NCBI GenBank assembly: GCA_934589705.1
Contig: CAKTOH010000008.1
Coordinates: forward strand, 1 to 64,000
From: an uncultured Oscillospiraceae bacterium
GTDB taxonomy: Bacteria; Bacillota; Clostridia; Oscillospirales; Oscillospiraceae
Reading direction: 5' to 3'
Length of the DNA stretch: 64,000 nt
A model generated the notes under the pieces. It was given only the letters and a program-made list of their open reading frames with translations. It ran no database searches and was not told the origin of the DNA. Of this stretch, positions 17,319-25,107 are shown one piece after another (position 1 is the stretch's first letter; each line of letters begins with the position of its first letter). The position numbers were made by a program, and so were the translations under genes.

Positions 17319-18602
17319 ATGAAGAAGATTATCTCCCTGCTGCTGGTTCTGGCCATGGCTCTGACCCTGGTCGCCTGCGGCGGAAACGCTGCCCCCGCTG
17401 CCACCGAGGCTCCTAAGGCCGACGCTCCCGCAGCCACCCAGGCTCCCGCCGCTGACGGCGAGAAGACCACCGTCACCATGATCGCCGCTCAGTACGGCCC
17501 CAAGACCGCCGACTGGTGGGCTGACTTCGAGAAGAAGTTCGAGGCTGCCAACGAGAATATCGACCTGGTTGTGGACTGCGTTTCCTGGAACGACATCTAC
17601 ACCGTGGTCAACACCCGGATCGCCAACGGCCAGGCTCCTGACCTACTGAACATCGACGTGTTCGCCGACTACCAGGCTGACGGCCTGCTGCTGCCCGCCG
17701 AGGATTGGTGCTCTGCCGAGACCTACGCCAAGTTCTACCAGGCTTTCCTGGATCAGTCCGTTGTGGACGGCACCGTGTGGGCTGTGCCCGATCTGGCTTC
17801 CGCCCGTGCTCTGTACTACAATAAGGACATCCTGGAGCAGGCCGGTGTGGAAGTTCCCACCACCTGGGACGAGCTGACCGCCGCCTGCAAGACCATCAAG
17901 GAGAAGTGCGCCGATGTGTACCCCTGGGGCATCGACATGACCACTGACGAAGGCCAGGCCGCTTTCGCCTACTACACCTGGAACAACGGCGGCGGCTTCG
18001 TGGACGACGAGGGCAACTGGACTCTGAACTCTGCCGCGAACGTGGCCGCTGTTGAGTACGAGATCGGCCTGGTCAAGGACGGCCTGACCAACTCCGACCC
18101 CGCCAACGAGACCCGCTACACCCTGCAGGATCTGTTCTGCGCCGGCAAGCTGGCTATGATGATCGCCCCCAACGCGCTGTCCACCCAGGCCGGTGAGGCC
18201 GGTGTGAACTACGGCTTCGCCGCTATCCCCAACAACTCCGGCGTCTCCGTCTCCGCCGGTGTTATGGACCGGATCATGTGCTTCGACAACGGCCAGGACG
18301 ACGCCACCATGGCTGCCATCACCACTGTTGTTGACGCTTTCTACGACGATGAGCCCTACTCCGAGTGGGTTCTGATGGAGGGCTTCCTGCCCGCTACCAC
18401 CGCCGGTGGTGAGGCCTGCGCCGCTGCCGACCCCGCCATGGGCGCCTGGATCGACATCGTTGGCTCCGCTAAGTTCTACCCCACCGCCAAGGCTGAGTGG
18501 GCTGACGTGAAGCAGGGTGTCATCGATGTGGAGCAGCAGGCTCTGCTGGGCGGCAACGTTCAGGAGCTGCTGGATAACCTCCAGTCTGAGATCGCCGGTT
18601 AA
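17319..18602 (+). CDS. ABC transporter extracellular solute-binding lipoprotein (family 1, sugar type)
   Basis: 427 aa. GGAGGAAACAAG sets the start. Signal peptide with lipobox LTLVAC (Cys20), then an Ala/Pro-rich tether. The mature protein follows the MalE/UgpB pattern, e.g. IANGQAPDLLNIDVFADYQA, VVDGTVWAVPDLASARALYY, LFCAGKLAMMIAPNAL. It captures a sugar or glycerol-phosphate-type ligand outside the cell and delivers it to the two permeases downstream. Codon use is strongly biased to GCC/CTG/AAG, which suggests high expression. The kinase and galE upstream hint at amino-sugar or galactoside uptake, but the substrate is not proven. Confidence 0.9.
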   Translation: MKKIISLLLVLAMALTLVACGGNAAPAATEAPKADAPAATQAPAADGEKTTVTMIAAQYGPKTADWWADFEKKFEAANENIDLVVDCVSWNDIYTVVNTRIANGQAPDLLNIDVFADYQADGLLLPAEDWCSAETYAKFYQAFLDQSVVDGTVWAVPDLASARALYYNKDILEQAGVEVPTTWDELTAACKTIKEKCADVYPWGIDMTTDEGQAAFAYYTWNNGGGFVDDEGNWTLNSAANVAAVEYEIGLVKDGLTNSDPANETRYTLQDLFCAGKLAMMIAPNALSTQAGEAGVNYGFAAIPNNSGVSVSAGVMDRIMCFDNGQDDATMAAITTVVDAFYDDEPYSEWVLMEGFLPATTAGGEACAAADPAMGAWIDIVGSAKFYPTAKAEWADVKQGVIDVEQQALLGGNVQELLDNLQSEIAG

Positions 18603-18637
18603 TTTCCCGCAACCGACACCGCTGTAACCTAGCATTC

Positions 18638-18667
18638 CAGTGGGCCGGGCTTTGGCCCGGCCCACTG
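18638..18667 (+). terminator. Intercistronic hairpin between binding protein and permease
   Basis: A perfect 13-bp stem: CAGTGGGCCGGGC (18638-18650) with its complement at 18655-18667 and a 4-base loop. No T-run follows. Such hairpins usually stabilise the upstream mRNA and reduce readthrough, which would give more binding protein than permease. Confidence 0.7.
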
Positions 18668-18831
18668 TCCGTCTCAAAAGTGCCGCGCAATCGGCAAGCG
18701 CGCGTATTTTCCGCCAAGTCCGGTGACCCGGGGAATTCCGGTTTGTCTTCCATGCAGCCTTTTTCAAAGTGCTGCCGCACGAGAAGCCGCGTTTTGAAAG
18801 CGGCTGCATATCAAAGGGGGTACCATCCAAC

Positions 18832-19719
18832 ATGAAAAAACCGTACAAGCTGCAAAGCACGGCAGAACCCTACCTGTGGATTCTGCCCAGCGTCATCCTG
18901 ATGGCAATTTTCATTGTCATTCCCATCGGCTTTGTCTTCCGCATGGCCTTCAGCCAGATCACAAAGGCCGGCCTCATCAAGGGCTTCTATGGCTTCAAGA
19001 ATTTCCAGAAGGTGCTGGCAAGCGCCAAATTTGCCATGGTTCTGAAAAACACCCTCATCTGGACCATTCTGGTGGTGGTGCTGTCCACGGTGCTGGGCTT
19101 CATCCTTGCGCTGCTGCTGAACAATGAATTCAAGGGGCGGAAAATTGCCCGAGCCATCGTCGTCTTCCCCTGGGCAACCACCCTGGTCATTCAGGCCTCT
19201 GCCTGGAAGTTCATCATCAACACCGACTACGGCGCCCTGAACACCCTGCTGAAAACCCTGGGCATCATTCAGCAGAATGTGAACTGGACCCCTACCCCAG
19301 AGGCCTACTTCGCCTGGGAAATCGCCTGCGGCATTTTCGTCACCATTCCCTTTGTCTGCTTCACCGCCCTGTCCGGTCTGCAAAGCATCGACAGTTCCCT
19401 GTATGAGGCCGCCACCGTGGACGGTTCCAACTACTGGCAGAAGCTGTTCCACATCACCCTGCCCCTGGTCAAGCCCAGCCTGACCGTGGCTACGGTGCTG
19501 AACATCATCTATGTGTTCAACTCCTTCCCCATCGTCTGGACCATCACCAAGGGCGACCCCGCCAGCCGCACCGACACCCTGGTCACCTACCTCTACAAGC
19601 TGGCCTTCTACAACGGTAAGCAAGGCGAAGCCGCCGCGGTATCCGTCATCGGCTTCCTCATTCTGCTGGTGTGCGCCAGCTGCTACATGGTTTCCACCCT
19701 GAAGAAAGGAGATGAGTGA
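18832..19719 (+). CDS. ABC sugar transporter permease (MalF-like)
   Basis: 295 aa, about six membrane segments beginning with YLWILPSVILMAIFIVIP. It carries the permease EAA motif (residues about 185-215, YEAATVDGSNYWQKLFHITL) that docks the ATPase. The start follows AAAGGGGG. It ends four bases inside the ribosome-site region of the next permease, so the two are translationally coupled. It forms a heterodimeric channel with the downstream MalG-like protein. No ATPase gene is nearby; a shared MsmK/UgpC-type ATPase encoded elsewhere is the usual arrangement. Confidence 0.9.
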   Translation: MKKPYKLQSTAEPYLWILPSVILMAIFIVIPIGFVFRMAFSQITKAGLIKGFYGFKNFQKVLASAKFAMVLKNTLIWTILVVVLSTVLGFILALLLNNEFKGRKIARAIVVFPWATTLVIQASAWKFIINTDYGALNTLLKTLGIIQQNVNWTPTPEAYFAWEIACGIFVTIPFVCFTALSGLQSIDSSLYEAATVDGSNYWQKLFHITLPLVKPSLTVATVLNIIYVFNSFPIVWTITKGDPASRTDTLVTYLYKLAFYNGKQGEAAAVSVIGFLILLVCASCYMVSTLKKGDE

Positions 19720-19721
19720 TT

Positions 19722-20576
19722 ATGACCCTGGAATCCTCCCGCGTCAACTGGGGCAAGCTCCTGAGCCGAATTCTTTTGTACTTCGTGGTGGTGCTCATCA
19801 GCCTGTTCATTCTCTATCCTTATTTCGTGATGTTTACCACCGCTCTGAAAAGCCGCAATGAGATTTTCGCCATGGACGGCAGACTTTTCCCCATCAAAGC
19901 CCTGTGGTCTAACTTCGCCGACATCTGGGTCAAAGCACCCATGGCCAAGTACATGGTCAACTCCGTCATCATTGCCGCCGGCTCCACCGCCATTGCCATG
20001 GTCTGCGGCATTCCCGCGGCCTATGCCCTGGCCCGGATGCGGTTCAAAGGCCAGACAGCTTTCCTGGGCTTCATCATCGTCTCCCAGATGTTCGCCCCCG
20101 TGGTGCTGCTCATCGGTATCTACAAGGTCATGCAGGTGCTGAACCTGACGAACTCCTTGCTCGGTCTGATCTTCATCAACGCCGCCTTCAACCAGGCCTT
20201 CACCATCTGGCTGCTCCGGGGCACCTTCCTGTCCATCTCCGCGGAGATGGAGCAGGCCGCCACCATCGACGGCTGCAACCGGATTCAGGCCATGTTCAAA
20301 GTGCTGCTGCCCGTGGCCGCCCCCGGCATCGTTACCACCCTGATCTTCATTTTCATCAACGCCTGGAACGAGTACACCGTGGCTCTGTGCCTGATCTCCA
20401 CCGAGACCATCAAGCCTCTGACCGTGGGTATCAACATCTTCAACGGCTACAACATCATCGAGTGGCAGTACCTGTTTGCCGCTTCCATCTTCGCCATCAT
20501 CCCCGTTGTCATCCTGTTCATGTCCATTGAAAAGAACCTGACCAGCGGCCTCACCGCCGGCGGCGTCAAGGGCTAA
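19722..20576 (+). CDS. ABC sugar transporter permease (MalG-like)
   Basis: 284 aa with six membrane segments. An in-frame GTG at 19716 overlaps the previous stop but is only 4 bases from AAAGGAG. The ATG at 19722 has correct spacing and is preferred. The EAA loop reads EMEQAATIDGCNRIQAMFKV. The C-terminus ends LTSGLTAGGVKG, typical of the MalG/CUT1 group. It is the partner of the preceding permease and the binding protein. A strong hairpin follows the stop codon. Confidence 0.9.
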   Translation: MTLESSRVNWGKLLSRILLYFVVVLISLFILYPYFVMFTTALKSRNEIFAMDGRLFPIKALWSNFADIWVKAPMAKYMVNSVIIAAGSTAIAMVCGIPAAYALARMRFKGQTAFLGFIIVSQMFAPVVLLIGIYKVMQVLNLTNSLLGLIFINAAFNQAFTIWLLRGTFLSISAEMEQAATIDGCNRIQAMFKVLLPVAAPGIVTTLIFIFINAWNEYTVALCLISTETIKPLTVGINIFNGYNIIEWQYLFAASIFAIIPVVILFMSIEKNLTSGLTAGGVKG

Positions 20577-20589
20577 GCACACCTTATCC

Positions 20590-20616
20590 CCGGCGGGAGC
20601 CTCAGGCTCCCGCCGG
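20590..20616 (+). terminator. Hairpin at the end of the ABC importer operon
   Basis: A perfect 12-bp stem: CCGGCGGGAGCC (20590-20601) with its complement at 20605-20616 and loop TCA. Only TT follows, so it is a weak intrinsic terminator or an mRNA-end stabiliser. Confidence 0.6.
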
Positions 20617-20648
20617 TTCAGCGTGTCAAAAAAGTCCGAAAGATACGG

Positions 20649-20838
20649 TGTCATTCCGAACCAGTCCGCAGACTGGTGTGGGAATCCCCCGGTTCTTCCA
20701 GAAACTAATGGTGAAGCACTAAGGCTCCCCTTGCTGACCAAGGGTGGTGCTTCCGCACCAGTGCGTTTTTCGATAGTTCTCGGAATGTTTCGGGGGATTG
20801 CCACACCAGCCTGCGGGCTGGTTCGCAATGACATGCGT
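20649..20838. repeat. Composite repeat element upstream of the FMN dehydrogenase gene
   Basis: It starts with a plus-orientation family 1 palindrome (TGTCATTCCGAACCAGTCC) and ends with a minus-orientation one (CTGGTTCGCAATGACATGCG), so the whole has about 42-bp inverted ends. The centre holds a GGCTCCCCTTGCTGACC unit and GGTGCTTCCGCACCAGTGCG. A composite with the same architecture lies downstream of the gene at 22041-22234. Confidence 0.8.
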
Positions 20839-20940
20839 GATACGACCTGCATTCATCATCCATACCGCCCATTATTTGGGCGTGACTTTTCTGACAAAGC
20901 GTGCTATGATAAAAGAAAAATTCCTCAGGAGGAAACAAAT

Positions 20941-21963
20941 ATGACTTATTCCGAAGTTCTTGCCAACGCCCGGCAGGCCATGAGCCCCAACTGCAAGGCC
21001 TGTCCCGTGTGCAACGGCCGTGCCTGCACCAACCACGTTCCCGGCCCCGGCGCCAAGGGCGTAGGCGACAACGCCATCCGGAATTTCGACGCCTGGCAGC
21101 GCATCCGGGTGAACATGGACACCATCCACGAGAGCGGCGATCCGGACACCTCCCTGGAGCTGTTCGGCAAGCACTTCCGCTACCCCTTCTTCGCCGGCCC
21201 TGTGGGGGCGGTGACCATGCACTACTCCGATAAGTACGACGACCTGGCCTACAACAACGTGCTGGTCAAGGCCTGCGCGGAAAACGGCATTGCCGCCTTC
21301 ACCGGCGACGGTCTGAACGCCGACGTGATGAAGTCCGCATGCAGCGCCATCGCCGCCTGTCAGGGCATGGGCGTGCCCACGGTGAAGCCCTGGAGCCAGG
21401 AGACCGTAAGCGCCAAGATGGAGCTGGTACACGCCTCCCACTGCTTCGCCGTGGCCATGGACGTGGACGGCGCGGGTCTGCCCTTCCTGAAGGGTATGAA
21501 TCCCCCTGCCGGCAGCAAGACCGTGGAGCAGCTGGCGGAGATCGCCAAGATGGCAGGCAAGCCCTTCATCGTCAAGGGCATTATGACCGTCAAGGGGGCT
21601 CTGAAGGCCAAGCAGGCCGGTGCCGCCGCCATCGTGGTCAGCAACCACGGCGGCCGGGTTCTGGACCAGTGCCCCGCCACCGCCGAGGTGCTTCCGGCCA
21701 TTGTGGAGGCTCTGAAGGGCAGCGGCGTGAAGATTCTGGTGGACGGCGGGCTGCGCAGCGGCGTAGACGTGTTCAAGGCTCTGGCCATGGGCGCGGACGC
21801 GGTGATCATCGCCCGTCCCTTCGTTTCCGCGGTCTATGGCGGCGGCGAGGAAGGCGTGAAGCTCTACATCGACAAGATCGGCGGGGAACTGTCCGATGCC
21901 ATGACCATGTGCGGCGCAAAGAGCCTGAAGGACATCACTCCGGATATGGTTTTCGTCCGGTAA
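20941..21963 (+). CDS. FMN-dependent alpha-hydroxy acid dehydrogenase/oxidase
   Basis: 340 aa, start after CAGGAGG. This is a TIM-barrel flavoenzyme of the lactate/glycolate oxidase family. The signature SNHGGRVLDQCPAT includes the catalytic His and Arg. The phosphate-binding region is ILVDGGLRSGVDVFKALAMGADAVIIARPF. The N-terminus carries a clostridial-type cysteine cluster (CKACPVCNGRAC) not found in classical lactate oxidases, which may bind metal or a redox centre. It probably oxidises a 2-hydroxy acid such as lactate; the substrate is not determined. It is a single gene flanked on both sides by similar composite repeats. Confidence 0.85.
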   Translation: MTYSEVLANARQAMSPNCKACPVCNGRACTNHVPGPGAKGVGDNAIRNFDAWQRIRVNMDTIHESGDPDTSLELFGKHFRYPFFAGPVGAVTMHYSDKYDDLAYNNVLVKACAENGIAAFTGDGLNADVMKSACSAIAACQGMGVPTVKPWSQETVSAKMELVHASHCFAVAMDVDGAGLPFLKGMNPPAGSKTVEQLAEIAKMAGKPFIVKGIMTVKGALKAKQAGAAAIVVSNHGGRVLDQCPATAEVLPAIVEALKGSGVKILVDGGLRSGVDVFKALAMGADAVIIARPFVSAVYGGGEEGVKLYIDKIGGELSDAMTMCGAKSLKDITPDMVFVR

Positions 21964-21984
21964 ACAAGTTTCTGCGACATATCG

Positions 21985-22021
21985 GCTCCCCTTGATTCTC
22001 AAGGGGAGCTTGTTTTCTTTT
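21985..22021 (+). terminator. Intrinsic terminator of the FMN dehydrogenase gene
   Basis: An 11-bp stem (GCTCCCCTTGA with its complement, loop TTC) followed by TTGTTTTCTTTT. The stem sequence is the same as the first hairpin of family 2 repeat units, which suggests that part of a repeat serves as the terminator. Confidence 0.85.
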
Positions 22022-22040
22022 CCGCTGAGTCAAACAAAAA

Positions 22041-22234
22041 TCGCACGTCATTGCGAGCCAGTGCTCACACTGGCGTGGCAATCCCCCGGTCGTTCCGGGA
22101 ACTACCAGCGAAGCGCAAAGGCTCCCCTTGCTGACCAAGGGTGGTGCTCCCGCACCAGTGCGTTCTTCGGTGGCATCCGAAAGAACAGGGGGATTGCCAC
22201 ACCAGTCTGCGGACTGGTTCGCAATGACATGCGT
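22041..22234. repeat. Composite repeat element downstream of the FMN dehydrogenase gene
   Basis: The ends are inverted family 1 palindromes (GCACGTCATTGCGAGCCAG at left, CTGGTTCGCAATGACATGCG at right). The centre holds GGCTCCCCTTGCTGACC and GGTGCTCCCGCACCAGTGCG. It has the same order and nearly the same length as the element at 20649-20838. The rest of the 530-base gap holds a promoter at 22409 and nothing else recognisable. Confidence 0.8.
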
Positions 22235-22408
22235 TATACGATAGCTTACGAAAAATATAATCCGTCCACATCCGCCCTTACAAGTACAGGCTTAGAGGCC
22301 ATTTTTCCGCAATGCAGGAATTCCTGCGCAGAACGCACAATATGAATATTTCGTGAATTTAATTTTTGGTAATTGTTAACGAATCTTCTCGCTCATAGAC
22401 AATTGTGC

Positions 22409-22437
22409 TTCACAAACGGACAAGTCGGGTGTATAAT
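22409..22437 (+). promoter_or_regulatory. Promoter for the unknown gene and cstA
   Basis: TTCACA (22409-22414), 17 bases, TATAAT (22432-22437), about 55 bases before the start codon at 22494. Both boxes are near consensus. Confidence 0.8.
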
Positions 22438-22493
22438 GAGCCCGTTATCTCGCCATCCCATCCGGAAGGCACTGGAAAACGAAAGGAACGCCT

Positions 22494-23012
22494 ATGGATC
22501 TCACCCCCGAGCAGCAGCTGAACCGGCTGCTGGATGCCTATTCTCATGCCTACGATGTGGAGCGTGACGTGACCGTGGAGGACACTGTCTATCCCGCCAT
22601 GGCTACCTACTTCCTGCGCGATGAGAATTATCTGATTTCCAGAAAGCACGTTCTTTCGGCTCTGGAGCAGTACGAATATGTGTACTTCCTTCAGACCGAG
22701 CACCTGAACGCGGAGGAGCTGCAAAAACACATCGACCGCACCAAGGCGGCAGGGCTTTCCCTGGTTCGCCCCCATAAGGAGCACATGTTTTCCAACGTTG
22801 GCCTGGTGGTGCTGGCGGGTTCTATTTCGCCGGAGGCGAAAAAGCTGCTGAAGCGCACCCGCTTCCGCAAGTACTATATGCTGGGACTCCAGGGCTGGAC
22901 GGAGTATCAGCTGGCAGCTATGGAAACATCCACGAAAAGCTTCTACTCCAATCCAGCGGGTGTGGGAGCCAGAAAGAATCTGGAGCGGAATTTCCGTCCC
23001 CGGAAAAAGTGA
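22494..23012 (+). CDS. Conserved hypothetical protein encoded with cstA
   Basis: 172 aa, start after GAAAGGAACG. There is no signal peptide or membrane segment. It is Lys/Arg-rich near the C-terminus (KNLERNFRPRKK). The middle (SNVGLVVLAGSISPEAKKLL) looks like an alpha/beta core. I do not recognise a characterised family. It lies 22 bases upstream of cstA in the same promoter unit, so a role in CstA regulation or assembly is possible but unproven. Confidence 0.75.
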   Translation: MDLTPEQQLNRLLDAYSHAYDVERDVTVEDTVYPAMATYFLRDENYLISRKHVLSALEQYEYVYFLQTEHLNAEELQKHIDRTKAAGLSLVRPHKEHMFSNVGLVVLAGSISPEAKKLLKRTRFRKYYMLGLQGWTEYQLAAMETSTKSFYSNPAGVGARKNLERNFRPRKK

Positions 23013-23034
23013 AAGAAAGGGAGTTATCAATCCT

Positions 23035-24765
23035 ATGAACGGTCTCGTACTTCTTCTGATCGGAATCGCCGTTCTCCTGTGCGGCTACATCTTCTACGGC
23101 CGCTACCTGTGCAAGAAGTGGGGCGTCGGTGAAACCAACGAGCCCACCCCCGCGCACACCATGGAGGATGGCATCGACTACGTTCCCGCCAAGGCCCCTG
23201 TGCTGATGGGACACCATTTCTCCTCCATCGCCGGTGCCGGCCCCATTACCGGCCCCATCTCCGCCGCCATGTTCGGCTGGCTGCCCTGTTTGCTGTGGAT
23301 TCTGGTGGGCGGCATCTTCTTCGGCGGCGTCCATGACTTCGGCGCCCTGTTCGCCTCCGTCCGCCATAAGGGCAAGTCCATCGGCGAGATCATCTCCGCC
23401 AACATGAGCCTGCGGGCAAAGCGTCTGTTCATCATCTTCTCCTACCTGACCCTGATCCTGGTGGTGGCCGCCTTCGCTTCCATCGTGGCCGGCACCTTCG
23501 CCGCCAAGTATGTGGACGGTCAGGTGGATCTGGCCGCCTCCGCTACCCCCGCTTCCGTGGCCATGGTTTCCCTGCTCTTCATCGTCATCGCCATTGCCTT
23601 CGGCTTCATGGTTTACCGCCGGAATGCCCCCATGGGCGTTTCCACCATCGCCGGTGTCATCGCCATCTGCCTGTGCATGGTCATCGGCATGAACTGGCAT
23701 CCCATCTACCTGTCCAACACCGCCTGGATGTGGATTGTTGGCCTGTACATCGCCATCGCCTCCGTCACCCCCGTCTGGATTCTGCTCCAGCCCCGTGACT
23801 ACCTGTCCTCCTTCCTGCTGTACGCCATGCTGGCCATTGCCGCCATCGGCGTTGTGATCGCGCACCCCAACATGGTAGATTCCACCGGCGCAGGCCTGGT
23901 CGCCATCGGTGACGGCCTGAATGCCGCCGGTATCAAGCAGCCCATCTTCCCGGTGCTGTTCACCACCATTGCCTGCGGCGCCATTTCCGGCTTCCATTCC
24001 TTGGTTTCCTCCGGCACCACCTCCAAGCAGCTGGATAAGGAGACCGACGCCAAGCCCATTGCCTACGGCGGTATGCTGCTGGAGTGCGTGCTGGCTGTCA
24101 TCACCCTGGTCGCCATCGCTTACGCCCGTCAGACCGGCCACACCGCCGGTGCCACCGACATCTTCGCCGGCGGCGTTGCCGGCATGGCTTCTCAGATCGC
24201 CGGCGGCAACCAGAGCCTGTTCAACATTCTCTACACCCTGCTGGTTCTGACCTACTCCGCCTTCTGCCTGACCTCTCTGGACACCGCCACCCGTCTGGCC
24301 CGGTTCATGTTCCAGGAGTTCTGGATCGACGGCACCAAGGGTGAGACCCCCGAGAACGTCACCGGCCTGAAGAAGGTCATGGCCAACCCCTACATTTCCA
24401 CCGGCATCACCGTGGTTCTGGGCATCCTGCTGGGTCTGAACGGCTACGCCAAGATCTGGGCTCTGTTCGGCTCCGCCAACCAGCTGCTGGCCGCTCTGGG
24501 TCTGCTGGCCGTGGCTACCTGGCTGGGCAACGTGGGCAAGGACAACAAGATGTTCCTGATCCCCATGGCCTTCATGCTCTGCGTCACCATCGCCTCCCTG
24601 CTGATCAACTCCTGGCAGCAGTTCAACGTCATCCTGGCCGGCGGCGCCGACTGGGGCCCCTACGTTCAGGTGGTTCTGGGTCTGATGCTGGTGATCCTGG
24701 CTGTGGTTCTGGCCATTGAAGGCGTTACCACCATCGCAAAGCAGAAGAAAACCGCCAAGGCCTGA
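23035..24765 (+). CDS. cstA: CstA family carbon-starvation transporter (peptide/pyruvate)
   Basis: 576 aa polytopic membrane protein, start after AAGGGAG. The N-terminal CstA core includes KAPVLMGHHFSSIAGAGPI, GPISAAMFGWLPCLLWILVG and GVHDFGALFASVRHKG. It has about 15 or more hydrophobic segments and ends in a basic tail. E. coli homologues (CstA, BtsT) import peptides or pyruvate with protons. The clostridial version is shorter than E. coli CstA (about 700 aa), as is common in Firmicutes. It is cotranscribed with the small upstream gene and ends at a strong terminator. No CRP-type or two-component site was recognised. Confidence 0.9.
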   Translation: MNGLVLLLIGIAVLLCGYIFYGRYLCKKWGVGETNEPTPAHTMEDGIDYVPAKAPVLMGHHFSSIAGAGPITGPISAAMFGWLPCLLWILVGGIFFGGVHDFGALFASVRHKGKSIGEIISANMSLRAKRLFIIFSYLTLILVVAAFASIVAGTFAAKYVDGQVDLAASATPASVAMVSLLFIVIAIAFGFMVYRRNAPMGVSTIAGVIAICLCMVIGMNWHPIYLSNTAWMWIVGLYIAIASVTPVWILLQPRDYLSSFLLYAMLAIAAIGVVIAHPNMVDSTGAGLVAIGDGLNAAGIKQPIFPVLFTTIACGAISGFHSLVSSGTTSKQLDKETDAKPIAYGGMLLECVLAVITLVAIAYARQTGHTAGATDIFAGGVAGMASQIAGGNQSLFNILYTLLVLTYSAFCLTSLDTATRLARFMFQEFWIDGTKGETPENVTGLKKVMANPYISTGITVVLGILLGLNGYAKIWALFGSANQLLAALGLLAVATWLGNVGKDNKMFLIPMAFMLCVTIASLLINSWQQFNVILAGGADWGPYVQVVLGLMLVILAVVLAIEGVTTIAKQKKTAKA

Positions 24766-24783
24766 TTCTTCCGTTCCGTGAAG

Positions 24784-24817
24784 TTCCCCGGATGCAATCG
24801 CATCCGGGGAGTTTTTC
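24784..24817 (+). terminator. Intrinsic terminator of cstA
   Basis: A 10-bp stem (CCCCGGATGC with its complement, loop AATC) followed by AGTTTTTCT. Confidence 0.9.
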
Positions 24818-24889
24818 TGGGCACATATGACCCCAATAGAAGAATATCATTGCCAGGAGGCCAATGGCCGACGTAGCAATCCGTTTTTC

Positions 24890-24992
24890 CCCCCCTTGGC
24901 TCCCACTCTGGGGGAGCTGTCACGAAGTGACTGAGAGGGTAAATATCGCCCTCTCCGCCTTCGGCACCTCTCCCATAGGGAGAGGCAAGGCA
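24890..24992. repeat. Family 2 composite repeat with a TCAC/GTGA hairpin
   Basis: The plus half reads GGGAGCTG, then TCAC-GAA-GTGA, then CTGAGAGGG. It is followed by a minus half with CCGCCTTCGGC and CTCTCCC/GGGAGAG. The flanks are constant with those at 8341-8530 but the stem differs. No gene is in the gap 24818-25107. Confidence 0.75.
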
Positions 24993-25028
24993 CACATTGC
25001 CTGTCAGTTGTCCCAACTGTATTCCCAC

Positions 25029-25056
25029 TTGCACTTTTCTAAAAATCGATTATAAT
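25029..25056 (+). promoter_or_regulatory. Promoter for the MATE exporter
   Basis: TTGCAC (25029-25034), 16 bases, TATAAT (25051-25056), about 50 bases before the GTG start. Confidence 0.75.
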
Positions 25057-25107
25057 AACAATACTATGTCAAGTTTCTGTAAAATTCTTGTTAGGAGGGT
25101 ATAACCT

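Noticed and set aside
17643..18860. Long minus-strand frame opposite the solute-binding protein
   Set aside because: Gly/Val-rich shadow caused by strong codon bias; no motifs.
19683..20852. Long minus-strand frame opposite the MalG-like permease
   Set aside because: His/Glu/Gly-rich shadow without ribosome site or domain.
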